From: Leguminivora glycinivorella | Lineage: Eukaryota > Arthropoda > Insecta > Lepidoptera > Tortricidae | Direction of reading: 5' to 3' | DNA: 64,000 nt | Assembly: GCF_023078275.1 (NCBI RefSeq) | Contig: NC_062973.1 | Span: forward strand, 21,508,956 to 21,572,955 | Shown here: piece after piece, positions 10,848-44,156 of the stretch | Layout of the letters: every line of letters begins with the position of its first letter | How positions within the stretch are numbered: the first letter of the stretch is position 1 | The notes under the pieces: generated by a model | Seen by the model: the letters and a program-made list of their open reading frames with translations, nothing else | Databases searched by the model: none | What the model was told of the DNA's origin: nothing | Program-made: the position numbers and the translations under genes

Positions 10848-12735
10848 AGGGTTCCGTACCTCAAAAGGAAAAAACGGAACCCTTATAGGATCACTTTGTT
10901 GTCCGTCTGTCCGTCCGTCCGTCCGTCTGTCAAGACCCTTTTTCTCAGGAACGCGTGGAGGTATGAAGCTGAAATTTATATCAATTACTCAGGTCTACTG
11001 TCCCTTGAAGCTGTGAAAAAATCAAACTTCTAAGCCAACGCAATCAAAAGATACAGCCGTTTATGCCGCAAATTTTCGACACTTGCAAGGGAATCAAAAC
11101 CTACAGGGTGCTTCCCGTGAACTAAGAATTAGATAAAGGAAAAATTACGAAAACCATAAATTTTTAGTTACATCATATAATATATATTTTTTTAATAATT
11201 TTAACCTTACTACCCATTTCCTCATAAACGCGTAGAGGTATTAAATTGAAATTCATACCAAATACTCAGGTCTATAATACCTTTAAGCTGTAACAAAATC
11301 AAACTTCTATGTCAACGCAATCAAAAGAAACAGCAATTTAAGCTGCATATTTTGAAACTCGCAAGTACTCGCAAGGGAATCAAAACCTAAAGGGTACTTC
11401 CAGTCGACCTAGAATCTTGAAATTCGGCATGAAGTAACGTTTTATAGCACACATAAAGGAAAAATTCCGAAAACCTTAAATTTTTAGTTACATTACAAAA
11501 TATATGATGCTGATGATACTAAAATTTTTAGAGTAATCAAAAATGTCTCCGACTGTGACCTATTGCAACAGGATTTACTAAATTTTGAAAGGTATTGCTT
11601 GGACAATAATCTATTTTTAAATAATGATAAATGTAACATAATTAGTTTCTCAAGAAAAAAGAAAAATATTGAGTATCGTTATACACTTTGTGATAAAATT
11701 TTAAGTAGAGTATCTGAAATTAGAGACCTTGGTGTAACACTAGATGCAAAATTGACATTCATTCCTCATATATAAAATACTTTAAAAAATCTTTTAAACA
11801 ATTAGGTTTTATATTACGTGTCGGAAAACCCTTCAAAAATTCATTAACTTATAAAATATTATACAACAGCTATGTCCGTAGCCGACTTGAATTTGCTTGC
11901 ACCGTTTGGAAGCCTTTTCATTCTATTCATATTAATAGAATTGAAAAGCTCCAAAATAAATTTATAAAATCACTTGATTTCAGAACTGGTAATCACTATG
12001 TTAATTACACTAACTCTCTACAGCGTCATAAAATGCAGCCGCTCAGTAATCGGCGTGACTGTGCAGACTCTGTATTTCTTTATAAAATTTTAAATTCAAA
12101 ATTAGAAATCCCTTGCTTACTTGAAAAGGTTTCTCTCAAGGTCACTCGTGCCCGTATACGTAAATGTCGCAGAAAGGAATTATTCTCAATCCCTATTAGC
12201 AAAACATGTTATGCCCGTAATATGTTTATTAGACGCGCTTGCAACTTTTTTAATAAATGTGATACACTAATAGACTTTGATATTTTTAACGGGAGTATAA
12301 CATCTTTGAAGAGATTGTTCCAATGATTAGTATTACGATTTGCCATTGTTACTTAAAACCACTAGATTCCATATACTTACATACAAATAAGTATTACATT
12401 TTACAACACCATGTGTAACTGTTATAGTTTTCTCCGTTGTTGATTTGTAAATTTTTAATATTAATATACATATAGGTAATATTATAATTAGCACATCTAT
12501 AATTAATTAAGGAAACTGTAGGTCTTTAGCGTAGACAGTATCATTGTAGACATTTTTGTATATGACCGTTTGTTTCTTAAAATTAAATAAATAAAAATAT
12601 ATTTTTTAATAAATATAAACTTATTACTTTTTTCCTCATGAACGCGTAGAGCTATCAAGTTGAAATTCATATCAAATGCAGGTTTGTACGGAACCCTCGG
12701 TGCGCGAGTCCGACTCGCACTTGGCCGGTTTTTTA
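10848..12735 (+). mobile_element. GGTTCCGTA...CTTGGCCGG repeat carrying an RT fragment
   Basis: It starts AGGGTTCCGTACC with an immediate short hairpin, then a (GTCC)n tract (10906-10930), and ends GAGTCCGACTCGCACTTGG followed by CCGGTTTTTT. This form is widespread in Lepidoptera. Internal segments of about 280 bp recur near 10940, 11218 and 12636 (ACGCGTAGAGGTAT). Other copies are at 24251-24828 and 44157-45445. A non-LTR RT remnant lies inside. The family's true class is not resolved here. Confidence 0.7.
11499..12326 (+). pseudogene. Non-LTR reverse transcriptase C-terminal remnant
   Basis: Reading from about 11503 gives a YDADDTKIFRV-type segment, which corresponds to the RT catalytic ADD box. 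The piece at 11563-11775 continues with NNDKCNIISFSRKKK and EIRDLGVTLDAKL, typical of CR1/Jockey-like pol thumb regions. After a stop and frameshift near 11776 the tail resumes at 12033-12326. There is no endonuclease or fingers region. It is broken by at least one frameshift and is not functional. Confidence 0.8.
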
Positions 12736-13109
12736 TTATAGATAATATAAAGTTTAAAGCAGTAGGTAGGTGCAAATTCAGGGTCGATGAGTCATTTGTT
12801 GAACAAAAACAAGATGATGAGAGATTATTTAATATCTATTAAGCTTCAAAGTCATAAACATTCAGGTAACGGTAATGATGTATCAAAGTAATCACTACCA
12901 TTAAATAATGTCTTTAGGGATTTGGGATAAAGCAGTAAACGATTAGTTAACCGGTTATCGATTAAGCAATCAAGGTATCGATTAACTAATGACAAACGAT
13001 TATCATATCACATTTGGCTACAACCTAAAAGTATCACGAGTCGCCGGTGTGGGCTGTGTACTTGGTCGTGTATTTACTTAATTAAGGATCTCACTGATGA
13101 CAGATAATA

Positions 13110-13456
13110 CAGAGTGGGGCCTGTAACAAAGGCGAAGAATTGAACTGTAGGCTATTCTCCTTATACTGATCAACATTTGTTCAGTGACTTTTAAAAATTA
13201 TGAAGTCTTCAAATTTTTAATTTTTCATACAAAATAAATATTAGCTTCAATGTACGCCATTATTGTTGTCAATGACGTTGTCTGTCACACTTTAGACTTA
13301 ACAGAATTCGCAATACATTACCTCTTAGAAAAAACTTTCAAGGGTGATAAAAATCATAATACAAGTTATTTTTAAAAGTCGCCGAACAAATGTTGATCAG
13401 TATAAGGAGAATAGCCTATAGTTCAATTCTTCGCCTTTGTTACAGGCCCCACTCTG
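13110..13456. repeat. 347-bp MITE with CAGAGTGGGGCCTGTAAC termini
   Basis: Inverted ends of about 75 bases (CAGAGTGGGGCCTGTAAC ... ACAAATGTTGATCAGTATAA and complement) are flanked by TA. The interior is AT-rich and non-coding. It is close to full length with few arm mismatches, so it is fairly young. Confidence 0.8.
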
Positions 13457-13863
13457 TATAGTGAGTGTACTAAAGGTATCTAAAAACATCGATGTTTAAC
13501 AAAATTAAATTACAAATCAATTAATGTTTCTCTCTCTTCCGAACGTACGTAATATCAACGTTAAGTTACGTAAAAATCTAAAATTTGCCCACAAATATGT
13601 TATTCAGGGCTACTTATATCTTATATGTTATTGAGCGCTTATTTAGCTTTGAAAAGATACTAAAAACAGTGTAAGCTACTCCGTATTAAATAACCTCTTG
13701 TATCGATCCTGTGTTTTAAACCTACCTCAATGTCAGTTTTTATCTGTTGTACTATTCCTCATATATCCAAACAAGACAAAAATTAAATTTAAAAGTTACA
13801 TAGAAATAAGTATTAACCTTTGAACCTCTAATGTGTCCTCAAATCTTCAAACATAACAAGGGA

Positions 13864-13998
13864 CGTAGCCGAATGGCATTTCTGCGACGCGAAACGCCGC
13901 AGAAATGTGGTCTAGCTCTGTCGCGCCAATACGTAAGAGCGAAAGAGATAGATATCTACGAGCGTTTCGTTTCGTGAGCGTTTGTGCACTCGGCTACG
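13864..13998. repeat. Repeat family with GTAGCCGAATG termini, copy 2
   Basis: Same orientation and layout as copy 1 (568-694): GTAGCCGAATGGCATTTCTG, then the TCTGTCGCGCCAATACG core, then CGGCTACG. It lies just upstream of the predicted promoter of the aminotransferase gene. Confidence 0.75.
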
Positions 13999-14173
13999 CA
14001 CGCTGGTGTTAACAAGATATAGGATCGATCGCTTGATAGAGCCTGCCCTTAACGACCATGCGTCCGCCCGGTGTTCGCATCATTCCGACCGCGTGGTGCT
14101 TATCAGGTGACGATAACGCGCCGCTTTTGTTTTCATTGGACGCGGCATGGGCGTGCGCGCCGCGCCGCCGCCG

Positions 14174-14180
14174 TATATAA
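14174..14180 (+). promoter_or_regulatory. Probable TATA box of the aminotransferase gene
   Basis: TATATAA lies in a locally GC-rich, CpG-containing stretch (14040-14230). About 30 bases downstream AGCATTCT could serve as an initiator. A strong splice donor follows at 14289 and the coding exon has an acceptor at 16125-16126, so a spliced 5' untranslated exon fits. Inference only. Confidence 0.5.
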
Positions 14181-14204
14181 CCAGACCCATCGTTTCCCGG
14201 CCAG

Positions 14205-14288
14205 CATTCTGGCTCAGCCACGCGCCTATCCACGTCAACCTTAGTATATTAGTTTAATCAGTATTCCTTTATTTATATATTCGTTTCG
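14205..14288 (+). other. Predicted 5' untranslated exon
   Basis: Bounded by the expected start about 30 bases after TATATAA and by the donor TCG|GTAAGA. It has no ATG that opens a long frame. The matching acceptor is the pyrimidine-rich TTTGTTTTTTGCAG ending at 16126. Confidence 0.4.
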
Positions 14289-14360
14289 GTAAGATTTTTT
14301 ATTTATTATTATTGGTTACGGGTCATTAGTATTTACGCCTGCTGGTGTCAGTTGAGTCTT

Positions 14361-14432
14361 CCCTATAAAGTGCAATCGATATCATACACTAAAGAAAACT
14401 GTTTTTAGTGTATGATATTCTATTCCACTTTA
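14361..14432. repeat. Short hairpin in the leader intron
   Basis: ATATCATACACTAAA and its exact complement flank a 10-base loop, with an outer pair ATAAAGTG/CACTTTAT. It is probably a very small MITE or internal-deletion derivative. Confidence 0.6.
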
Positions 14433-15303
14433 TAATTTATATCTACATAAAAACAAATCAAAAAATATTTAATAAAATAATTTGATTTGTTTCCTATTTG
14501 GCAAGTCTTCCTTATTCGGCCTTTATATTACATTTTACCTATTTATATATATTTTAATGACATTCGTAATACATTTGGCTTCCTTCACGTGTAAGGCCCA
14601 CGCAGTATTTATAACCCTTCAAACATCCAAGCTTTACCTGGTCTTATGGTCTATTGGAAAACACACCTGTGTATTCAAAAAGGGTACCTACCCTTTTGAA
14701 TACCTAAGTTATTTTCAATTAATTTATTCCTTATTATTTGGTAGGTACGTTATTTTTGTTGAAGTAAGTTACACTTCCAATTTGTATGCACTCATGCTCG
14801 CCTGTCACTAACAGAGGTTTCGGGGTAACTGGACGTTTTCAATTTTTAAAAGCGACGAGTAGCTAACGTAACATACCGTGTGGCAAAATTTATAGGAGAT
14901 TTTTGAAAACGTTTTGCGTATTTCTCTAAAACTTGTTAATATTTTAGTATGCGTGGATTTTCTGTGTATTGCACATAAAGCAAGCTCACTGTAGTAGACT
15001 TATCTTGTATTTACTAAGAACTTTTTTGCCTTTTCAAAAAAGAGTTCATAATACTCGTACTGATACCTAGGTGGCATGCGGTAGTTATGGGATACCTTTT
15101 ATTTTTACCACATGAACTGGCAAAGCCTATCTTGATTCTTCGAAAACTGATGAGAAAGTTGCGTTTTATTAACAAGAGTGCAATGGTTATTTGTTTTACA
15201 AGGGGCCGAGTGAAACACAATTTTTTTCACCACACCATCACGAACAAAATACTGACTATAAAACATCAAACTAAATCAAATCTATCAATTTATTCAATAT
15301 TTA
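14433..15303. other. Leader intron sequence, no gene
   Basis: A 109-codon frame (14482-14811) begins at TTG, is hydrophobic and phenylalanine-rich because of AT bias, and has no domain. One perfect small inverted repeat lies at 14671-14703 (GTATTCAAAAAGGGTA..). Confidence 0.4.
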
Positions 15304-15452
15304 TAAGGCCCGATTTAGACGGCGTGCGAACTCGCATGCGATTTTAGTTACATTGCGGGCTGTTGAGGTTACATACAACTTTGCACAGCCATCAAATACC
15401 GCAATGTAATAAAACTCGTATGCGAGTTCTCGTACCGTCTAAATGGGCCCTA
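15304..15452. repeat. MITE with GGCCCGATTTAGACGG termini
   Basis: About 50-base inverted ends (GGCCC..TTTAGACGG..CGAACTCGCATGCGA and complement) with several mismatches, and a non-coding centre. This kind of hairpin element is frequent in lepidopteran introns. Confidence 0.75.
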
Positions 15453-15617
15453 ATTCATTATTTATATGTAATTGTCATTTCTACCAGACAGCTCATGATA
15501 TCAAGTTAAAATTTGTATGAAATTACTCTGCACTCTTGTGGATAAAATGCAATGTTAACTATCTGTTTTCGAATAGCAAAGTAAGCCTTAATCAGTTGGT
15601 GTGGTGAAAAGTAATTT

Positions 15618-15905
15618 TTAACCCCCGACGCAAAAACGACGGGGTGTTATAAGTTTGACGTGTCTGTCTGTATGTCTGTCCGTCTGTCTGTCTGTCTGTT
15701 TGTCTGTCTGTGTGTGTGTCTGTCTGTGGCATCGTAGCTCCCGAACGGATGAACCGATTTCGATTTAGTTTTTTTATTTGAAAGCTGTGTTATATATTGA
15801 AGTTCTAAACTGGATGATATAATTAAATCTTTCACTTGCTCGGGTATCCATATTAGCACGAGCGGTTAAACAACTTTGCCCCTTATAAAACAAATAACTA
15901 TTTTA
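15618..15905. repeat. Repeat with (TCTG)n tract plus fragment of the 440-bp family
   Basis: It begins AACCCCCGACGCAAAAACGA, a form I know from other lepidopteran sequences, then has a TCTG-type microsatellite (15661-15728) and GAACGGATGAACCGATTTCG. Near 15858 it merges with the terminal 45 bases of the repeat seen at 2633-3070. Confidence 0.6.
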
Positions 15906-16151
15906 AAACAAATATTTGCCAATCACATTACAGTATCTCATATAATTTCATTAACTATGATAGACGTCCTGACTAAGTAGTTAGCACTAAATTATTGTTT
16001 ATGTCCAAGATAAGCATTGACATATAGTGGAAAAGTAACCACCAAGTCACGACTTTAGTCTACAAAGATCATTAACAGCTTTACATGATGCGGTCTGAAA
16101 TTGTAAGACTTGTTTGTTTTTTGCAGAATAATTTTAATCTAGTCAAACAAA

Positions 16152-38306
<22,155 letters not shown>

Positions 38307-38604
38307 CCTTTACATTTAAGATGTTAGGTTTAGTTCTTAGAAGTAATGATCTGTAAATATTTACTATAAGTTTAGATTTTATGATTAGTGTTAATGATTT
38401 TTAATTTATTATTTTTATTGAAAAAATAATTGAAAATGTATTGTTAACTCTTTGAACACCAGAGCAAGTAGATGTGGTTATTTATAATTATTATAATTCA
38501 TGCATTCCTATAAGATTTACAATTTTCGTATAGAAAACTGCTTTGTTGTTCAAAGGGTTCAATAATCCAGAATTAAGTGTATTTTAATATTTACATCACA
38601 AGAA

Positions 38605-38610
38605 AATAAA
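38605..38610 (+). terminator. Probable polyadenylation signal
   Basis: AATAAA about 300 bases past the aminotransferase stop. On the opposite strand another AATAAA (TTTATT at 38668-38673) could serve the convergent Gag-like gene, so the two 3' ends may nearly touch. Confidence 0.5.
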
Positions 38611-38673
38611 AAAGGTACCTACCTAAATGAGAATAAAAACTGCTAATATTTTATATGTACTTTTTAGTTTTAT

Positions 38674-39143
38674 TCACTGAAACAAAATGAGTTTCTTAAT
38701 GGATAAACAATCCAAGGTAATGAACTTAATTAATATTAGAAATGCAGATCTCACTGAATGATCACAGCTATGATATTCTTTTGAGAAACTAAAAAAAAAA
38801 CAACAAAATGAAGCTTTGCATGCTTAAATAAAACTATAACTCTACTTAACAGTTTACAAAATCACAAACTTTTAGATTTTAGAGAAAAGATCAACAAATA
38901 AACAAAATAAAAAGAAAAAAAAAACAATGCAATCACTACAACCATCACTTTGGATTTTAGGTATTTCAGTTTTGTATATAGGGCTTTATATAAGAAATAA
39001 CATTGGAATCAAGGTCTTAAAGAACTAAGAGGGTCTTTAAGAACTATGACTTCTGCAAAAATAAGGGAACATACTTAAAACTACTCTAACTTCATAAAGT
39101 GGGTTAAAGGATAACAACACTGACCTTAAAATAATTGGCAGTG
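38674..39143. other. AT-rich stretch between convergent genes
   Basis: A/T-rich sequence, probably the 3' untranslated region of the minus-strand Gag-like gene. No other feature seen. Confidence 0.5.
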
Positions 39144-40103
39144 TTAATCTACTTCTTCCAAACTCTCAAATTCACAGTCAGAAGGCTCACCTCCGATTGG
39201 GAGAAAGGCATTTATTTTCTTGTAAAGATCATTCTTATAGTTTGACAAAGTCACTAATATGGGTTTGGTAACAATCTGAACACTCATCTTCAGTTTTTGA
39301 GTGTATTTGAATATTTCTGACTCTGGGCAATGAGAGCATTTTCTGTAACTAGCTGTGTGCCCACCTTCACAATTGGCACATTTTGGAGGCTCAGTAGGGT
39401 CCTTCTTACATTTCGAAGATAAATGTTTTCCTGCACACTTTACACATCGAACCCGACCATGGCAGTAGCGTTGAGAGTGGCCCCACTTCTGGCAGCGGTG
39501 GCACTGTTTTGGCTTTGCTAAGGGACGTTCCATCTTTACCGACTGGCCGAGTATTGTCTCAACTTGCATAAGCTTCTCACTTACCTCGTTCGGAACGATG
39601 ACTAGTACTAGTAGGGGATGTTCTTTTTTGGTCAGTTTTGTATGCATTTTGTGCAATCTCACTACAGGTATTTTAAGAGACTCAATCTCTTCCTTTAGTG
39701 CATTTAAACAAGTATTGTTAGGCAAGCCTCTGATGACAACTTTGACTTTCCTGTGATCTGGATTTCCATATGTGTGATAAGGCAAATCATTGACCTTTAA
39801 ATATTGTATCAAGCGTCTGTGGTCTTCAAATGAAACACACTTGATTTTAGTGTAATTTTTTCCATTATGTGGCTGGTAAAATTTCAAGCCAGCTGTTAGC
39901 AATTTTAGAACATGTTGTTTAAAGTCAACAGGTTGATGCAAAAATATTGGGGGTATTTTGATATTTTTGGTTTGTTGATCTCCACTACCATTCTTATCAG
40001 AATCTATTCCTTCAATTTCTTCATTGGAAGGTGTTGAAATCCGAAACTCTTTAAGAAATTCGCTGAGCTTTTTCTTATTCTTCTTCTGTTTTCGTGGAGG
40101 CAT
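39144..40103 (-). CDS. Stand-alone Gag-like zinc-knuckle protein
   Basis: 319 residues from ATG at 40103; the frame opens two codons earlier only through a GTG. The N-terminus is lysine-rich (MPPRKQKKNKKK). A central region (about 60-195) resembles the domain before the knuckles in Jockey/X-element Gag proteins. Three Cys-rich knuckles follow: C201-C204-H209-C214, C220-C223-H227-C232 and C242-C245-H249-C256. The C-terminus is acidic. No endonuclease or RT frame lies downstream. TACGTTTTCAG ends ten bases before the ATG and looks like an acceptor, so a spliced leader is likely. The intact frame without pol suggests either a domesticated Gag or a truncated LINE that is young enough to be open. 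It would bind single-stranded nucleic acid. Confidence 0.8.
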   Translation of the reverse strand: MPPRKQKKNKKKLSEFLKEFRISTPSNEEIEGIDSDKNGSGDQQTKNIKIPPIFLHQPVDFKQHVLKLLTAGLKFYQPHNGKNYTKIKCVSFEDHRRLIQYLKVNDLPYHTYGNPDHRKVKVVIRGLPNNTCLNALKEEIESLKIPVVRLHKMHTKLTKKEHPLLVLVIVPNEVSEKLMQVETILGQSVKMERPLAKPKQCHRCQKWGHSQRYCHGRVRCVKCAGKHLSSKCKKDPTEPPKCANCEGGHTASYRKCSHCPESEIFKYTQKLKMSVQIVTKPILVTLSNYKNDLYKKINAFLPIGGEPSDCEFESLEEVD

Positions 40104-40141
40104 TATCACAGATCTGAAAACGTAATAAAACTGACTTTAAA

Positions 40142-40273
40142 TGCGTTTTCACATAATCCGATCCGATATCGAAATGAGGATCGTTATCCCACACATTGAA
40201 GCTGCCATCTTTGATTTTTGCCTTTGAAATCCTTCCGACATCCGATATCGGATCAGATAATGTAAAAACGCAC
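40142..40273. repeat. MITE with GCGTTTTCACATAATCCG termini
   Basis: Same family as 36436-36568, including ATCCGATCCGATATCG and the GCCATCTTTGATTTTTGCC core. It lies directly upstream of the Gag-like gene, within its likely leader intron. Confidence 0.8.
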
Positions 40274-40306
40274 TAATAAGGAACTATGCAATGGCGACCT
40301 AGGTGG

Positions 40307-40452
40307 CTAGCCGAATGGCACAATCGCTCACGAAACGATCACGAAACGAAGCGCTAGTAGATATCTATCTCTATCGCGCTTGCGTATCGGCGCGACAGAG
40401 CCAGCGGCGTATCGCTTTCGTTTGGCGTCGGAGAAATGCCATTCGGCTACGG
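40307..40452. repeat. Repeat family with GTAGCCGAATG termini, copy 3
   Basis: Ends CTAGCCGAATGGCA and TGCCATTCGGCTAC form a clear inverted pair. The core GCGCGACAGAGCCAG is in opposite orientation to copies 1 and 2. Confidence 0.75.
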
Positions 40453-41024
40453 GGCCAGATATTATAAGAACTAACGGCTAGAAATATACCTTCTGGCAAG
40501 ACGTGCTAGTTTTGTTAGATGGCTGCTGCAGCAGATTTGCACGGATTTCATTCAATTAAGAAATTAGCAACAAGTTTAATATGCAAAACAAGAGGGTGGA
40601 TTGAAAGTTAGTTTAAACATTGCTTATTGCTTAAAGAAATGGCTTTTATGGGTATTAAATTACCTTTTTATACTCTTTTATTTGTTTTAAAGTTGAATAA
40701 ATCAACCTTTCCTTTAGTAATTTGAATGGTTTTTCGCAGAAAAGCTTGAAGTCAATATTTTAATACAATTCAAACTTAAATACACTGGTCTCTGTTTGAT
40801 TTGACATTAAACATTAAACTTGACAGTGACAGGATTGGGTTGACATTGACGGTTTCCACAGATAACAAAAGTTGCGTTCACTTGAGGTAAACATTATCCG
40901 TCTTCTCTTCGTTCAACCAAAGAGCATTGACGGCCCAGCCACGACATTGGTCTAAGCGCGACAGCGGTGAGCGGCAGACATACGTGCGAATGAAAAGTCC
41001 CATTGCTGTGTCTCGCTCCAGTGT
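40453..41024. other. Upstream region of the Gag-like gene
   Basis: No coding feature. It may hold the leader exon and promoter of the minus-strand gene, but I cannot pick a donor with confidence. AGAGCATTGA at 40921 resembles the outer end of the inverted-repeat arm that begins at 41025. Confidence 0.4.
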
Positions 41025-42373
41025 AAGAGCATTGAATCACTACGTTTTAAGAGTCGGCACTCTCGAACAACCCTCGAACCGATTTATGCAGGCGTTTTTT
41101 CGACGGTCGTGAGGTCATGTCACTGCTACCAACACAAAGCAAAAGTCGCTAGGGCTCGACCAACCCAGTCCCTAATATTTATCGATATCGATAAATGTGC
41201 GATATTTCGCAGTATGGCGACTTAACATTAAATTTATACATATATTTAAAAAAATGTCTGGGATGGCTGTCAGAGGCGTATTTCAAGGATTTGGCGTTGG
41301 CATCCTGAGCCAGTCAGGATTACCGCCCCGTTAAGTGACGATAAAGTATGAAATTTAAGAAAAAATGCTGCTTTGCTACCCTAAAAAGAGCCTGCCGCCT
41401 TTAATACGCCCCTGTATAAAATGAATAAAACAAAAGCAAAATATAACATCACTTTTCTTTTACATGAAGTAATTTTTCAACTACTTTACAGCACTTCTCA
41501 GTTGAACTAATTTTGAGGCGTTTGCAGAAAATTCCTATGATTTACTGTGCCTGACGTTCATATTTGGCACTGCCTCCTAATTAAGAGTTTTGTTATAAGC
41601 CAGTATTTGTTGCTTCATTTAATCTTCGTGTTCCTTGCATGTTTACCAGGGAAAGTTAATATTTACTGCAAAAAGCCTTGAAAACCTTTGCCCAACATTA
41701 TCTTCATACAGGAGATGGATAAATATGACGATTCTTCGTTACCTGTTAAAATTACCCATAATCGTCATCTGAAATAAAGAGATTATCGATAAGTTGGTCA
41801 CACTCTATTGGTACTCGTATTTTAGGTTATTTGTTTGTTTACGCAAAACTTATTTACAGAATGTTTTCGCTTAAATCGTAGACTGTACATGATTAGTACC
41901 TACTACTTTAAATTGATTAAATGAGTAATTGTTAGCAACTCGAAACGAAAATAGAATAAAATACCTACTAATAGTTACCGACCTGCATATATCCAGTGCA
42001 AAGCTAGGTAAAAACAAGCCACAAGTTGATATTTTCAAATATCTAACACCACTAATTTCACACTTTCTTATTGGTTTGCCCGAAATTTCAATAATTGTAT
42101 TATTTACTTAACTTACAAAATTCAAACGAGTTACGACAGATTTGACGTTGACGACTTGACGTTTGACGTTTTGAAAAAAAAAAACACGTAGGTCAGGCCA
42201 TAGACTAAGGAAATATGAAACTCTATTATCTATGTATTTGTGCTACCAAAATATAATGGACTTTAGTACTATTAACAATAGATGTAATTTTGATTTGATA
42301 GCATTTTTTTGTGTCGTAATGTTGGCAATCAAGTCTTGATGATATTATCATACTATGGAGTGACGACGGGCTG
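41025..42373 (+). repeat. Left arm of a 1.34-kb inverted repeat
   Basis: The reverse complement of 45486-46824, almost base for base. Differences I found are a 12-base extra segment in the left arm near 41090, two substitutions near 42040-42065, and an A-run of 11 against 13. It contains the palindrome TTATCGATATCGATAA (about 41181) and a second ATTATCGATAAG (about 41782). A 60-codon frame (41929-42111) begins at TTG and looks non-coding. Confidence 0.95.
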
Positions 42374-43059
42374 ACCTCGACGCGCTAAAGTCTCTCAGAC
42401 TGAAGTCTCGACTACCCCCCGATATTGAATTCCACTAAAGTGGGTCACTAGTAAGCCCCTTAGAGGCATGGATAATGGACTGGGTAGCCAGAGCTCTTCC
42501 TACAGAGCTGTTCGAATTCGATACTGGGGCCCGACCGGTGGGATTTAAGAAGCCTCGACAGGTTTGGTATCAGCTGAGCCGTATCAGGACAGGCATCGGC
42601 ACTGCTCATCTCTGTGGTGCAGATGGGGATGGCGCGAGTCTGCGGAGTGACAATGTGGTCACCCAGATCCGACGGTGCACCATATAGCATTCGAGTGCCC
42701 CATAACCAAGTTTAGCGGAAAAAGGGCAGATCTTAAGACACTTTCGACAAATGCCGTTGAATATCTTAAGTCTAGTTTTTTAATAATTTAAGTAGAGAAC
42801 GTGCAACTCGTGTAAACCATACGATAAATAAATTAAGATGGTAAAAATATTTATGAACTTAGTAATGAGCCATATTAGTCAACTCAACATTGTTTTCTTA
42901 CAAGTGCAGTTCACTTGTAAAAAAACAAAGTTGAGATTTGTTTAATCGTTTTGTGTAGTAGTTTCGGCGTCGGGCTGGTAATTTTGTAATAATAAGTGTG
43001 ATATTGACTGCTGTGACACAATATTTAAAGGGATTTATCGCAATTATCACTCAAATTTT
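42374..43059. mobile_element. Spacer: non-LTR pol C-terminal relic
   Basis: At 42475-42780 the + strand encodes pieces such as QVWYQLSRIRTGIGTAHLC and, after frameshifts, a stretch like HIAFECP, matching the LSRIRTG...C..H.(V/I)xECP region near the C-terminus of some LINE pol proteins. It is broken by frameshifts and a stop. The rest has no feature. Confidence 0.55.
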
Positions 43060-43345
43060 TAGGACGCAACTCAAAACTTAGATTTAAAACGTGTGCTATA
43101 CAGCCACAACTCAAAACGGCCGTCGGTTTACATGCGAACAAACTGGCAAGTGGCCGTATTGCAGGGAATCTTCTGACAATTTATGGTCAATTCCATACGG
43201 CCACTTGTGAGAAAAAGGCTTTTAAGGACCTTTTTTGCTATGGCTCTCAAAATAAGGTCGTAAATTGAACAATTTTGAATACGAATCTGCAATAATCCAG
43301 AAAATTAAAATTTTTGAATTGTGGCCGTATAGCAGGCACACGGCG
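43060..43345. repeat. Diverged repeat with ATACAGCC..CAACTC and CATATAGCAGGCACACGGCG motifs (copy 1)
   Basis: It shares GGACGCA(A/T)CTCAAAA, ACAGCCA(C/T)AACTC and TATAGCAGGCACACGGCGA with 46870-47055, in the same orientation. The internal GGCCGTAT motif recurs several times. Non-coding. Confidence 0.6.
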
Positions 43346-44156
43346 AAATATCCGCTACTTCGCGGTTTTTTCTAGTGACAAGTTGGATGTTTAAGATGCG
43401 TTTCAGTGCCCGTTCTTTTTCTTTATTTAGCTGAGGCACAACACAACATCAAACTTTTGTGAACTGTCCACTCTTGCATTTGTTACTTGCAGCCTTTTAC
43501 TTATGTATCTAGGTACCTACTAACAAATTCGCAGTGCCAAGGACTTAAGTACAAGACTTTTTAAAAGCATTGTTAGATCTAAGTACTTGCATGATACACC
43601 GCTGGGTCCTACGCCCATGAGCGCTGTAGGTTCCCGAATATGAATTCCTGATCAGGCTAGCCTTAGGCCTGTAGAAACTGTTTTTACTCTTTTCCATGCA
43701 TTAATTTCTACAGTCAAAATGGCTTAATTCTAAAAGTGCTTACATACGCCAGCACCGCAGCAAGGTCATCCAGTATGCAAATACTTACCTGCACAAACTA
43801 CTAAGAAGATACTATTCACCTGTAAGTGGGAGCGAAAAAGAGTTATTTTCTTCTCGCTCTCACATATGTGAAAAAAATCCAAGATCTCGGTACTGTAAAG
43901 GCGTTTGCTAGTTACTTAAAAGTGATAGCACACGACGGCGCCGCACCATCAATACCATCATCCACATGAAATATGATCATAGGTCTGTATGCCTCCCTTT
44001 TTCTCCAATGTGAAGAAAGAGGACGGCACGTTGCTTATGATCATATTTCTATGACAAACATATTATGATAGTGGATTACCGGCCTAAGTGAGATATCGAA
44101 AAACAAATAACTCTACAAGAGAGAGAAAACGGACGACACTGCGATATTGCCATTTT
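43346..44156. other. Spacer sequence without recognised gene
   Basis: No frame of note. The patch around 43975-44055 has an inverted pair ATATGATCATA/TATGATCATAT. Confidence 0.4.

Noticed and set aside
14009..14233. 74-codon minus frame in the promoter region
   Set aside because: It lies in a GC-rich promoter-like patch, where stop codons are rare. No recognisable motif.
14482..14811. 109-codon hydrophobic frame as a membrane protein
   Set aside because: It starts at TTG, its hydrophobicity is explained by T-rich sequence, and it lies in the leader intron of a real gene.
41929..42111. 60-codon frame present in both palindrome arms as a conserved gene
   Set aside because: The start codon is TTG, there is no domain, and its presence in both arms follows from the arms being near-identical DNA. 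Both substitutions seen in it change amino acids.
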